From: Pseudomonas sp. SST3
Lineage (GTDB): Bacteria > Pseudomonadota > Gammaproteobacteria > Pseudomonadales > Pseudomonadaceae
Length of the DNA: 64,000 nucleotides
Direction of reading: 5' to 3'
Assembly: GCF_003325755.1 (NCBI RefSeq)
Contig: NZ_QORI02000014.1
Span: forward strand, 1-64,000
Shown: piece after piece, positions 38,404 to 47,692 of the stretch
Position numbering within the stretch: the stretch's first letter is position 1
How the letters are laid out: each line of letters opens with the position of its first letter
Position numbers and translations under genes: made by a program
The notes under the pieces: model-generated
What the model was told of the DNA's origin: nothing
The model's input: the letters and a program-made list of their open reading frames with translations, nothing else
Database searches by the model: none

Positions 38404-39878
38404 TGTGGCAAGTCCTGCGGGGCAGACACCGCGGCCAGGCAAACGCGGTTGCGCCCTTCGCTCTTGGCGCGATACAGCGCCAAGTCTGCATTGTGCAGAA
38501 GGCTGTCCAGGCTGCCCTCTGGCTGTAGCTGGGCGACGCCGATACTGACCGTGACGTGTAGCGCCGTTCCGTTGAGATCGAAGGTTTCGGCTTCGGTGTG
38601 CTTGCGAATCTTTTCCGCCAAGGCCAGCGCGACGTCGAGGCCTGTGTCCTTGAACATAACGACGAATTCCTCGCCGCCCCAGCGCGACACGACATCCGCC
38701 TGGCGAAGCTGCCGAGCCAATAGCCCGGCGAAACTGCGCAGCAGGAAATCACCGCCTAGGTGACCGTGGGTGTCGTTGAAGGTCTTGAAGTGATCCAGAT
38801 CCATGATCAACACACATAAACTGCTGTGCTGGCGACGAGCTTCGACCAAGGCCTGTTCGGCGACCAGGCCGAAGCCGCGGCGGTTGAGCAGTTCGGTCAG
38901 AGCGTCGTGAGTTGCCATGGCTTCGATGCGCTGCAGATAGCGCCGACTGATCAGGCCCACCACACCGAGTACCGTCGCGGTGACGCTGAAGCAGATCAGC
39001 AAGTTGACCCAGAGCGTGCGCCGCACCGGGGCCATGACACCGCTTTCCTGTTTGTCGACCATCAGGTACCAGTTCAGCTCGGGGAGGTAGCGAATATTGA
39101 TGAAGTGCTGTTCGCCCTCGCTCTGATACTGGAACGCGCCGGGTCGCAGCTTCGGCAGTTTTGCGTTGAGGTCAGCTAACGCTGCGATGTCGTCCAGGTG
39201 AGCTCCACGAGCCGCGCCGGCTGGCCCGCCCTGACTGCCCGTTGCGGCTATGCGGCGTTGACTGTCGACAAAGTAAATGTTGCGTTGGTAACGCCGCTGA
39301 TAGTTATCCACCAGTTCGAGGACCCGCGTTAGCGTCAGGCCGACCCCGGCCACGCCGAGGAAGCGACCATCGGCTGCGGTCATCCGATAATTGATGAACA
39401 TGGTCATCCGCCGGACATCCACCACGACCTCCCATTGCGTGCCGCTTTCTTCGAAGCGGTAGAACCAGCCATGCGCAGGATTGTCCGGCTGCATCTGCTG
39501 GGTTTCATTGTCGGCGTAGTAAGTCTGCGAACGATCAGAAACGAAAAACACTGTAGACGCGTTGTAGCGCTGCTTGATGGCCTGCAAATAGCGGGTGATT
39601 AGTGATTCATTGCGTTCGCCCTGTTCGACCCAATCGAGGACGAAGGGGTCTTCAGCCATAGCCGATGAAACCTGGACAAGGCGTACCAGATCTTTCTGGA
39701 TTTCAGAGGAAATGACGTCCGCGGTCAGGGGTAGCTCGGTGTTGATGATGCTGTTGCGGATCGTCTCGCGCGAGGCGTAGTAGCTGCCGAATGTGGTCAG
39801 GATAAAGCCCAGCCCGATGATCAGGCCCAGCAGTGCGAGCAGAGTTGATTGCTGGAGCTTCAAAGTCGGCAAAGGCAT
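38400..39878 (-). CDS. Membrane diguanylate cyclase with a dCache sensor domain
   Basis: 492 residues: membrane helix (LLALLGLIIGLGFILTTFGSYY), a periplasmic double-Cache-like domain (about 35-285; HGWFYRFEESGTQWEV, MFINYRMTAADGRFLGVAGVGL), a second helix (VNLLICFSVTATVLGVVGLI) and a GGDEF domain with intact GGEEF and an RxxD inhibitory site (RQAD) five residues upstream. It should convert a periplasmic signal into c-di-GMP. The sensor domain resembles that of the divergent chemoreceptor at 40102. ATG at 39878. Confidence 0.9.
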   Translation of the reverse strand: MPLPTLKLQQSTLLALLGLIIGLGFILTTFGSYYASRETIRNSIINTELPLTADVISSEIQKDLVRLVQVSSAMAEDPFVLDWVEQGERNESLITRYLQAIKQRYNASTVFFVSDRSQTYYADNETQQMQPDNPAHGWFYRFEESGTQWEVVVDVRRMTMFINYRMTAADGRFLGVAGVGLTLTRVLELVDNYQRRYQRNIYFVDSQRRIAATGSQGGPAGAARGAHLDDIAALADLNAKLPKLRPGAFQYQSEGEQHFINIRYLPELNWYLMVDKQESGVMAPVRRTLWVNLLICFSVTATVLGVVGLISRRYLQRIEAMATHDALTELLNRRGFGLVAEQALVEARRQHSSLCVLIMDLDHFKTFNDTHGHLGGDFLLRSFAGLLARQLRQADVVSRWGGEEFVVMFKDTGLDVALALAEKIRKHTEAETFDLNGTALHVTVSIGVAQLQPEGSLDSLLHNADLALYRAKSEGRNRVCLAAVSAPQDLPH

Positions 39879-40101
39879 CGGTTACTCCGGCCAGGGTCAA
39901 TTGGCTCACACCAGGCAGTTTGCCCTCGTGCCTCAGCATAAAGCTTAACCCGCCAATCGCCCACCCGTCGGGCAGTAGCTCAAGATCGAGTGCGCTTGGC
40001 CGCTACGTTGATGAAACGTGCAGCCTCATAAATGTATGCACAATGCCATCGCTATTGTGTACGGTAGTGATGCGAAGATTAATACAAAAAAGGATCGCAG
40101 C

Positions 40102-42033
40102 ATGTCTTTCTTACGGCGTAGTATTCAGTGGCAACTGATTGTGAGTATGGGAGCAGCTCTCCTAACTAGCGTCTTGATCGTAATTCTTGTTTATTCCGCT
40201 GCGGTCAACCGGCTCGCGGAGCGCTACCTTGTAGGCGAGGCCCTGCCGGCGAATATCAGCACGATTCGCAACGACATCGAACGCACCTTGGCGGCGCCGA
40301 TTACCGCTGCCGCCGGTATCGCAGGTAACACGCTGGTGCAGGAGTGGCTGAGCAACGGCGAAAGTCCGGAACTGGGCGCGGCGATGGGGCGCTATCTCGA
40401 CGGCGTGAAAACCCAGCAGAATGCGCTGACCACCTCCATTGCCGTGCTCGATAGTGGCAACTATTACTCCGAGACAGGTCTGTCTCGCACCCTGCAGCGC
40501 AGTGCGCCGGGTGAGAGCTGGTTCTACAGCTTGATCGACAGCGGTATCGATCGCCGTTTCGAGATCGATATCGACAAGACTTCCCGGCTGCCGACATTGT
40601 TCATCAATCAGCGCATCACGGCCGGTGGCAAGACCCTTGGGGTTGCCGGACTGGGTTACAGCCTGAAAAGCATGTCCGAGCTGATCAGCAACTTCCGTTT
40701 TGGCGAACGAGGCGAGGTGTACCTGATCGATGGTGGTGGCCGGGTCAAGGTTCATCCGCGTACCGAGCACAACGATCGCACCGATTTGAGCGCGCTGATT
40801 GGCGAAGACGCCGCGAGACGGCTGCTGGCCGGAGAACAGGAAACCGTAAGGTTCGAGCGCGATGGCGAAGCCTTCCTGGCATTGGCGCAACCGCTGGCCA
40901 GCCTGAACTGGGTACTGGTCAGTACGGTTCCGGAAGCTGAGATTTTCGCTGAAGCACGAAGAACGCTCTGGACCATCAGCCTGATCGCGGCCTGTATCGC
41001 TCTGTTCTGTCTGGGGCTGGTAGTGCTGCTGGCGCGTGGGCTGGTGAAGCCGATCCGCCAGGTGACTGCAGCGCTGGTGGAGATTGGCGGTGGTGGCGGT
41101 GACCTGACTCGCCGTCTGGACGAGAGCCGTGCCGATGAGTTGGGTGATCTTGCGCGTGGTTTCAACCGCTTTATTGGCAGCCTGCGGGGTCTTATTGGCG
41201 ACGTGCTGAATACCAGTCAGCAGTTGCGTGCCGCGGTAGGGCAGGTGGCCGAAGTGGTTGATAACACAGCGACCCGTGCCGGGCGCCAGCATGAAATGAC
41301 CGATATGGTTGCCACTGCGGTTCACGAAATGGGATTAACCGTGCAGGAGATCGCCCGTAACGCCAGTAGCGCCGCTCAGGCTTCCCAGGGCGCGCGTGAC
41401 GAGGCGACGCAGGCAAGCAAGGTGGTAGGTGATTCGATCACGCATATCGAAAAGATGTCCGGTGACATCGGTCACGCTGCCGAATCGGTTACCGATCTCG
41501 CACAGCAGGTCGCGTCGATTGACAAGGTGCTAGCCGTGATCCGCAGCATCTCCGAGCAAACCAATCTGCTTGCTTTGAACGCCGCTATCGAAGCGGCACG
41601 TGCCGGAGAAATGGGCCGGGGCTTCGCGGTTGTCGCCGATGAGGTGAGAACCCTTGCCAGCCGTACGCAGGGCTCTACCGACGAAATCCAGCAGATGATC
41701 CAGGGACTCAAGAGCGGCGCGGAAAGCGCCGTGAGCTCGATGCGTGCAGGGCAGGCAGCGACCGGCACAGGTGTGCAGGCCAGCCAGCGTACCGGCGAGT
41801 CGCTCAGCGCCATCACCCAGCGGGTCGAAGCGATCAGCGACATGAATGCTCAGGTTGCCACCGCGACCGAAGAGCAGAGCAGCGTAACCGAGGAGATCAC
41901 TCACAACGTCCAGGGCATCGCCGACCTCGCTCAGGCGACGGCCAGCGAGGTGCAAAGCTGCCGTGAGGATTGCCAGGCGCTGAGCCGGCTGGCTGATGAC
42001 CTGAGCCGGCAGATGGGCAGTTTCAAGTTGTGA
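40102..42033 (+). CDS. Methyl-accepting chemotaxis protein with a dCache sensor domain
   Basis: 643 residues: membrane helix ([22 protein letters not shown]), a large periplasmic dCache-type domain (about 35-290; [45 protein letters not shown]), a second helix ([23 protein letters not shown]), HAMP, and a full signalling domain with the conserved tip ([23 protein letters not shown]). AAAGGA precedes the ATG at 40102; the longer frame to 40018 lacks support. Ligand unknown. Purines are sensed by dCache receptors in some pseudomonads, and the island downstream makes that worth testing. Confidence 0.92.
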   Translation: MSFLRRSIQWQLIVSMGAALLTSVLIVILVYSAAVNRLAERYLVGEALPANISTIRNDIERTLAAPITAAAGIAGNTLVQEWLSNGESPELGAAMGRYLDGVKTQQNALTTSIAVLDSGNYYSETGLSRTLQRSAPGESWFYSLIDSGIDRRFEIDIDKTSRLPTLFINQRITAGGKTLGVAGLGYSLKSMSELISNFRFGERGEVYLIDGGGRVKVHPRTEHNDRTDLSALIGEDAARRLLAGEQETVRFERDGEAFLALAQPLASLNWVLVSTVPEAEIFAEARRTLWTISLIAACIALFCLGLVVLLARGLVKPIRQVTAALVEIGGGGGDLTRRLDESRADELGDLARGFNRFIGSLRGLIGDVLNTSQQLRAAVGQVAEVVDNTATRAGRQHEMTDMVATAVHEMGLTVQEIARNASSAAQASQGARDEATQASKVVGDSITHIEKMSGDIGHAAESVTDLAQQVASIDKVLAVIRSISEQTNLLALNAAIEAARAGEMGRGFAVVADEVRTLASRTQGSTDEIQQMIQGLKSGAESAVSSMRAGQAATGTGVQASQRTGESLSAITQRVEAISDMNAQVATATEEQSSVTEEITHNVQGIADLAQATASEVQSCREDCQALSRLADDLSRQMGSFKL

Positions 42034-42052
42034 ATGATGTCGCGCGCCCCGC

Positions 42053-43105
42053 TCAACGAGCGTCGGCGCGCAGAGTCTTCATGCTGGTGTAGCGCTTCAG
42101 GCGTAATGCGGGCGCTTCCACCAGCCGCCACGACAGCACGGCAAAGCACAGGGTGACGACCATGCTCGACAGGGCGAATACCGCCAGGTTTATATCGGCG
42201 CCGAACCAGTGGATGATCAGTTGCTGGACCGGAAAACCGAAGATGTACATGCCATAGGAGAAATCCCCGTGCTTGCCGAAATGCGCCACCTTCGGTAGCC
42301 GGGCATAGGCGAGGTAGATCACCAGATAGGGCAGGGTGAGCATGTGCACGACGAACCAGGCCGAGCTGCCCAATGCGAACACCGAGGCGGCCAGCAGCAG
42401 CAGGGCGATACGCCCATCCCAGAGAACCTGGTCCTGATAGAAATAGAGCGCTGCGCCGAAGTAGAAGAACAGGCCCAGTCGGAACAGCTTGAGGATGGTC
42501 ACGCTTTCAATGCCTAGCGCCGGTAGCAAAAAGAAGTGCCCGACCATCAATACGCCTAGCCCAAGCAGCACCATCTGGCGCTTGAGCAGCTTCAGCGCAC
42601 CGAGCAGCAGCACGCTGCCGTACATCAGGCCCTCCAGGGGCAGCGTCCAGAACGACCCATTGACCACTTCCGGAAACGGATTGCTGGCAAATACGCCGGG
42701 CAACTCGTAGCGTGTCATTAGAAAAGTGTTGGTCAGGAAGGCCGCCGTTTTGCTGTCGCTGAAGTACTCACTCAGCGGCAGCGGTGTGGTCAGCGGTCCT
42801 ATCACCAGCAGCGCGAATATCACGGCGAAGGCCAGCCCTGGGAAGATGCGTAGCGCGCGCTTGAGGATGAAGCTGATATTGCTGTTGCCGTGCAGGTAAG
42901 AGGCTGTAATCAGGAAGCCGCTGATGACGAAGAAGGCATCGACCGCGAGGTCCGCCATATCGGTGCCGCCGGTCAAAGGGCGCAGCGGCTCTTCTGGCAG
43001 ACGCCCGCTCAGCCAATAGCAATGGCCCATTAGAACCAGCGTCGCGGCCACGAAGCGCAAAAAATCGAAGTTATTGTCCCGAACGCCCAATGACAGCTTT
43101 TGCAT
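42053..43105 (-). CDS. Membrane acyltransferase 3 family protein (OafA/YrhL type)
   Basis: 350 residues, about ten membrane helices. The N-terminal FDFLRFVAATLVLMGH carries the Arg and His conserved in the acyltransferase-3 family, and DAFFVISGFL follows. No SGNH domain is attached. Such enzymes acetylate or acylate surface sugars such as O-antigen or exopolysaccharide. No glycan gene lies nearby, so the acceptor is unknown. AAGGAA lies 7 bases before the ATG. Convergent with the chemoreceptor, 19 bases apart. Confidence 0.9.
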   Translation of the reverse strand: MQKLSLGVRDNNFDFLRFVAATLVLMGHCYWLSGRLPEEPLRPLTGGTDMADLAVDAFFVISGFLITASYLHGNSNISFILKRALRIFPGLAFAVIFALLVIGPLTTPLPLSEYFSDSKTAAFLTNTFLMTRYELPGVFASNPFPEVVNGSFWTLPLEGLMYGSVLLLGALKLLKRQMVLLGLGVLMVGHFFLLPALGIESVTILKLFRLGLFFYFGAALYFYQDQVLWDGRIALLLLAASVFALGSSAWFVVHMLTLPYLVIYLAYARLPKVAHFGKHGDFSYGMYIFGFPVQQLIIHWFGADINLAVFALSSMVVTLCFAVLSWRLVEAPALRLKRYTSMKTLRADAR

Positions 43106-43302
43106 GGGTACTTCCTTGTTGTGGTTGTTTCTTTCCGGTCAGCAGTGCCGTAGCTGCCTAAGCTGCGGACTGAAACTGTTCGAGGGTGATACCCGCTAGG
43201 GAGTTCCGTTAAAAACAATATCTTTTGGCCATAGGCCTTTAGGCCGTGTGGGTATCGGAAAGCGCCAATACACGGCTGGGTTGTAAGCAGAACAGCCTGA
43301 GC

Positions 43303-43331
43303 GAAAAAAGGCAGCCCGAGGGCTGCCTTTC
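43303..43331 (-). terminator. Terminator of the Tsx-like porin gene
   Basis: Perfect stem of about 10 bp (43307-43317 with 43321-43330), 3-base loop and, on the minus strand, a run of six T; 24 bases after the porin stop. Confidence 0.9.
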
Positions 43332-43354
43332 GTTCATTCGCATTCGAATTAGAG

Positions 43355-44182
43355 TTAGAAGTGGGCTTTGACCAGCAGGCTGGCGGTGTTCTGGTCCGTG
43401 GCGCCGACGAAGTTGCGGCTGACGAAACCGCCATCCTCGATGCCGTACTTATCGGACCAATAATCGTATTCGATACCCACATAGAGCTTGCCGGGCTCCC
43501 CGTCCAGGGCCTTGCCCAGGTCGTATTTGATCTGCGGGTTGATGTGCAGGTTTTTCGAGATGAAGTCACCGCGGCGCTCGGAGCCGGCGTCGTTGACCAC
43601 CCAGTCGATGAAGCCGTCGAAGAGGATGTCGGACTTGCCGACGGGGAAAGTCATGGCCCACGTTGGCGTGACCTGCCACTGGCCGCTGGGCTTGCCGGTG
43701 GTGCCGTCGGGTTTGCGGTAATAGACGTTGATCGCCAGACGGTCGAAGCCGGGCACATCGAGATCTACGGCCGGTCCGAGCAGGTAGTTCTGGTTGGGGG
43801 TGCCGTCGGCCAGGCTCTCGCCGCGCTCGTAGGTCGCTGCGAGTAGCACGTCCTTTACCGGGCCGAATGACATGTCGCGTCCACTGATCTTGCCCAGCGA
43901 CAACCGCGGGCTGAACTCGCCGTAGTAGGTATGGCCTTCGCCGCCGGAGAGGCCGTTGTACCACTTGTTGTCGACGAACAGGAACATGTCGCCCCAGCTC
44001 CAGCCGCTGGCGTGCTCGAAGGTGATGGTCTGCTGAACCTTGCCATCATCGACTTTGAAATTCTTGCCGTATAGATAGCTGAGGCTGTTGTTCTGCCAGT
44101 GCATCATGCCGTCGGCGAAGGCTGGCGCAGCGAGCATGCAGCCGGCCAGCGCCAGCGAAAGAGGAGCGAGTCTAAAAGTCAT
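43355..44182 (-). CDS. Nucleoside-binding outer-membrane channel, Tsx-like
   Basis: 275 residues with a signal peptide (MTFRLAPLSLALAGCMLAAPAFA) and a 12-strand barrel-like region of the Tsx/OmpK superfamily (SLSYLYGKNF, GWSWGDMFLFVDNKW, GEFSPRLSLGKISG), ending in aromatic F. It would let nucleosides and nucleobases cross the outer membrane. AAAGGG precedes the ATG at 44182; the frame is open upstream to 44242 without support. It lies 78 bases after the NCS2 permease gene on the same strand, so outer- and inner-membrane uptake are probably co-transcribed. Confidence 0.87.
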   Translation of the reverse strand: MTFRLAPLSLALAGCMLAAPAFADGMMHWQNNSLSYLYGKNFKVDDGKVQQTITFEHASGWSWGDMFLFVDNKWYNGLSGGEGHTYYGEFSPRLSLGKISGRDMSFGPVKDVLLAATYERGESLADGTPNQNYLLGPAVDLDVPGFDRLAINVYYRKPDGTTGKPSGQWQVTPTWAMTFPVGKSDILFDGFIDWVVNDAGSERRGDFISKNLHINPQIKYDLGKALDGEPGKLYVGIEYDYWSDKYGIEDGGFVSRNFVGATDQNTASLLVKAHF

Positions 44183-44260
44183 GTGGGTGCCCTTTGGTTT
44201 TGTTGTTGTGATGAAGCAGTGTTGCGCCTGGCACCGTGGCAACCAGGCGCTGGTGGCGGA

Positions 44261-45760
44261 TCAGCCCGTGGGGGTGAGGTGCTGCGAAGGGTCGTTGGTG
44301 GTCGCCTTCGAGCCCGGCTGGGAGTAGTTCGGGATGTTGACCGCCAGGGTGTTGGTGCCGACCGAGTCCTCGATCAGGTTGTCCGGATCGTAGTCATCCA
44401 GTTCTTCCGGTTCGCGCGGCAGGAAGAAGTTGAGCAGGATCGCGCTGAAAGCACCGATGGTGATTGGCGAACCGAAGATGTTCTTCATCACCTCGGGCAG
44501 ATGGTTCAGCACATCCGGCACGGCGGCCACACCCAGCCCAAGGCCCAGCGAGATGGCGACGATGAGCATGTTGCGGCGATTCAGGCCCGCTTCGGCGAGA
44601 ATCTTGATTCCCGCGATCGCGACGGTACCGAACATAATCAACGTGGCGCCACCGAGGACCGGCTTGGGCATCAGCTGCAGCACGCCGCCCACTACCGGGA
44701 ACAGCGCCAGCAGAATCAGAATGCCGGCGATGTACAGGCCGACATGGCGGCTGGCGACGCCGGTCAGCTGGATCACACCGTTGTTCTGGCTGAAGGTCGT
44801 CATCGGCAGGCTGTTGAAGGTCGCCGCCAGCAGAGAACTGCAGCCGTCACCGAGGATGCCGCCCTTGATCCGCTGCATATAGAGTGGGCCCTTGACTGGC
44901 TGCCGCGAGATCATCGAGTTGGCCGTCAGGTCGCCAGCGGTTTCCAACGGGGTGATCAGGAAGATCACCGCGATCGGGATGAAGGCCATCCAATCGAAGG
45001 CGAAGCCGAACTTGAACGGCTGTGGCACGCTGACCGCCGGGAGTGCGGCGAGGCTGGAAAAATCCACCATACCCATCGTCCAGGCGGCAAAGTAGCCAAC
45101 CATCAGCGCGACGATCACCGCGGACAGCCGCAGCAGCGGGATGCCGAAACGGTTGAGCACGATGATGGTACCGAGCACCAGTCCGGCCAGCGCCAGGTTG
45201 GGCAACGCGCCGGGATCCTCGGCCCCGTAGCCGCCGGCGATATCCGTCATCGAGACTTTGATCAGCGACAGCCCCATCAGGCAGATGATGGTGCCGGTGA
45301 CGACCGGTGTGATGACCCTGCGCAGCCGGTTGATGTAGCGGCTGACTGCGATTTCCACGAAGGCGGCACAGAAACCGACCCCGAACAGGGTGGCGAGAAT
45401 TTCTTCCGGGCTGCCGCCGCGATTCTTGACGATGAAGCCAGCCGCCAGAATTACGCTGAGAAAACCGAAACTGGTGCCCTGCAGGCAGAGCATGCCGGCG
45501 CCGATGGGCCCGACGCGTTTGGCCTGGATAAAAGTGCCGAGACCGGAGACGAACAGCGCCATGCTCACCAGATAAGGCACGTACTGACCCAATCCGAGCA
45601 CGCTGCCGATAATCAGGGTGGGGGTGATGACGCCAACGAAACTGGCCAGCACGTGCTGTATCGCGGCAAAGGTAGCGGGAAGCGGACCCGGGCGATCCTC
45701 GAGTTGATAGATCAGGTCCTGGTTGGGAGCGTCACCGCTCCTGGATTCGGTTGCGGTCAT
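44261..45760 (-). CDS. NCS2 family xanthine/uracil-type permease
   Basis: About 499 residues, 12-14 membrane helices of the nucleobase-ascorbate transporter family. The NAT signature is SQNNGVIQLTGVASR, with GAGMLCLQGTSFGF in helix 3 and ETAGDLTANSM in helix 8. It resembles XanP/XanQ-type proton symporters; xanthine is the likeliest substrate given the neighbours. It has an unusually long hydrophilic C-terminal tail (DDYDPDNLIEDSV onwards). ATG at 45760 preferred; 45775 is an alternative with no ribosome site. An operator palindrome lies about 150 bases upstream. Confidence 0.88.
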   Translation of the reverse strand: MTATESRSGDAPNQDLIYQLEDRPGPLPATFAAIQHVLASFVGVITPTLIIGSVLGLGQYVPYLVSMALFVSGLGTFIQAKRVGPIGAGMLCLQGTSFGFLSVILAAGFIVKNRGGSPEEILATLFGVGFCAAFVEIAVSRYINRLRRVITPVVTGTIICLMGLSLIKVSMTDIAGGYGAEDPGALPNLALAGLVLGTIIVLNRFGIPLLRLSAVIVALMVGYFAAWTMGMVDFSSLAALPAVSVPQPFKFGFAFDWMAFIPIAVIFLITPLETAGDLTANSMISRQPVKGPLYMQRIKGGILGDGCSSLLAATFNSLPMTTFSQNNGVIQLTGVASRHVGLYIAGILILLALFPVVGGVLQLMPKPVLGGATLIMFGTVAIAGIKILAEAGLNRRNMLIVAISLGLGLGVAAVPDVLNHLPEVMKNIFGSPITIGAFSAILLNFFLPREPEELDDYDPDNLIEDSVGTNTLAVNIPNYSQPGSKATTNDPSQHLTPTG

Positions 45761-45906
45761 GGTCAAGCCTGCCATTAGTTATTGTTCGGTCATGGGCTTT
45801 CGAGGCTGCACGGGCCTCTTTCGCTGATCGCCGAAAGTTGTTCGATCGGTCAGGATGTAACCGACTATAACAATCTGTGGACAGGCTTTAAAACAATTAA
45901 TTTACT

Positions 45907-45920
45907 AATTGTGCACAATT
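45907..45920. promoter_or_regulatory. Palindromic operator upstream of the NCS2 permease
   Basis: AATTGTGCACAATT, a perfect 14-base palindrome of the TTGT-NN-ACAA set. A looser TGTGGACA lies 30 bases closer to the permease (45876-45883). Only this permease starts nearby. Confidence 0.65.
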
Positions 45921-45986
45921 CTGATGGGCGACGCGGTGCCGATGGTAAAGCTGTAACGACAAGCAGGGCCGGTGCATCGCGCTCGA

Positions 45987-47537
45987 TCAGCGCTTGCTTA
46001 GTAGTTCCTGAGCCACGTTCTCGGCGAGACCGGCTCCGGCTTCGGACATGGTGAGGTAGGTCCGGTCGGCGCCGGCCTCCTCGATCTTCTGGGCGATATC
46101 TTCGTACATGGCATGGGAGACGATCAGGCCAGCGAAGCCCTTGCTGCGCAGCTGGCGGGTGGAGATGACCTTGGCCTCTGCGTCGTTCATCGCCAGAATC
46201 ACCGCCTCAACCTTGTTCATTTCCAGGCTCTCCCAGAAGATCTGATCCTCGGCGTCGGCGAAAAGGACATGGCGACCGTTCTCGCTGCTCTTTTCCACGG
46301 TGACCGGGTCGGAGTCGAGGCTGACCAGGCGCCAGCCCTTACCCTGCAGATGGTCATAGGCGGCTCGCCCGGTGCGGCCCATGCCCATGATCAGGATCTG
46401 CGCATCCCCCAGCGAGACCGGTTGTTCGTCCGGGTGGCGGGTGTTGCGTTCGAGCGGAATCAGGCGCCTGGCCAGCCGATCATAGAGCGGATGGGAGATG
46501 CGGTTGAGCTGCGCGGATACGACGAATGACAGCGCTACGGTGATGGCCAGCGGTGTGAGCCATTGCGGCAGTACCACGCTGGCGACGATGAGGCCGAATT
46601 CGCTGTAGTTCGTCAGGCTAGAGGCACTGAGAAAGGCGCTCCGCGCGCGCAGGCGGAATCGCAGGAAGAGGAAAAAGAACAGCATGCCCTTGAGCGGCAA
46701 CAGCACGGCCATGGCCGCGGCGAAAAGCATGGCGTCCATGTCCGGTAGGCCGCCAATGCCGATCTGCAGGAAAAATCCGACGAGGAAGATCTCCTTGATC
46801 GACCACAGCGAGTTGGACAGCTCGGTGGCGCGCTTGTGTTTGGCCAGCATGGCGCCGAACGCCAGCGCACCCAGTTCAGAGCTGAGCCCCAGATGTTCGA
46901 AGCCGAGACCGCCAACCACCAGTGCCAGCGCCAGGCCCAGCAGGACCATCAGCTCTTCGTGACCACTGTGGTCGAGCAGGCGGAACAACAACGGACGCAG
47001 CAGTGGCAGGCCTAACACCAAAAGGGCCCAGGCTGACGGCACCTTGCCGCTGGCGACACTCATCACCACCAGCGCGATCAGGTCCTGGATGATCAACACG
47101 CCAATGGCGACCCGCCCATGAAAGGCGCGCAGCTCGCGCTTACCCTCCAAGACCTTGGCGGCCAACACGGTACTGGAGAATGACAACGCGATCGCCAACA
47201 GCAGGCTCTCGCGCCAGTCCGTATCCAGAGCAAGCAGGAGGATAGGCACCACCAGAAGGCTGGAGATCAGGAAGTGCAGCAAGCCGCCGCCGATGACTTC
47301 GCGGCGCAGCAGGTTGCTCAGTTTGAGCTTGAGGCCCACGGTAAACAGCAGTAGCAACACGCCGAGATGAGCGAGGTGCGCGAGGATTTCGCTGTCCTGC
47401 GGGCCGACGCCGAAATGACTGCCAAAACCGGCCAGAGCGAAGCCGGCGCACAGATAGCCGATCAGTGGCGGCAAACCGACGGTACGGGCGAGGAGACCGA
47501 GAACGAAGGCGAAGGCTATCCAGCTGGCTTCAATCAT
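45987..47537 (-). CDS. Cation:proton antiporter with a TrkA-N domain, KefB-like
   Basis: 516 residues: an N-terminal CPA2-type antiporter domain with about 12 helices (FSSTVLAAKVLEGKRELRAFHGRVAIGVLIIQDLIAL contains the conserved QD pair) and a C-terminal RCK/TrkA-N NAD-binding domain (ILIMGMGRTGRAAYDHL, near 385-400). Compared with KefB/KefC it is shorter and lacks an obvious ancillary KefF/KefG gene. Likely a K+ or Na+/H+ exchanger gated by nucleotide. Its link to the purine genes on both sides is only positional. No clear ribosome site. Confidence 0.88.
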   Translation of the reverse strand: MIEASWIAFAFVLGLLARTVGLPPLIGYLCAGFALAGFGSHFGVGPQDSEILAHLAHLGVLLLLFTVGLKLKLSNLLRREVIGGGLLHFLISSLLVVPILLLALDTDWRESLLLAIALSFSSTVLAAKVLEGKRELRAFHGRVAIGVLIIQDLIALVVMSVASGKVPSAWALLVLGLPLLRPLLFRLLDHSGHEELMVLLGLALALVVGGLGFEHLGLSSELGALAFGAMLAKHKRATELSNSLWSIKEIFLVGFFLQIGIGGLPDMDAMLFAAAMAVLLPLKGMLFFFLFLRFRLRARSAFLSASSLTNYSEFGLIVASVVLPQWLTPLAITVALSFVVSAQLNRISHPLYDRLARRLIPLERNTRHPDEQPVSLGDAQILIMGMGRTGRAAYDHLQGKGWRLVSLDSDPVTVEKSSENGRHVLFADAEDQIFWESLEMNKVEAVILAMNDAEAKVISTRQLRSKGFAGLIVSHAMYEDIAQKIEEAGADRTYLTMSEAGAGLAENVAQELLSKR

Positions 47538-47613
47538 TGGGAGGTTCTTGGGGCGGGAGGGCCTGCATTTTAGCGGGGGCGAGAGGCTTGTCGAGTTTCA
47601 CCTGAGCTGTATA

Positions 47614-47644
47614 CGACGAAACCCGCACAAGGCGGGTCTCGTCG
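47614..47644 (-). terminator. Strong hairpin after uacT, probable terminator
   Basis: A 13-bp stem with one mismatch (47614-47626 with 47632-47644), 5-base loop, about 50 bases after the uacT stop on the minus strand. The T tract is broken (TTTCGTCGT), so efficiency is uncertain. Confidence 0.55.
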
Positions 47645-47692
47645 AGGGGCAGCGGTCGCGGGTACCGGTTCGGTGCGGGGTTTTGCTACCGA

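Noticed and set aside
44099..45778. A 559-codon open frame on the plus strand opposite the porin and NCS2 permease
   Set aside because: Low-complexity Gln/Asp/His-rich translation typical of the antisense of a GC-rich membrane-protein gene; no ribosome site or family.
47609..47618. TGTATACG-like sequence after uacT as another purine operator
   Set aside because: Only half of the palindrome is present and it sits in a hairpin downstream of the gene, not in a promoter.
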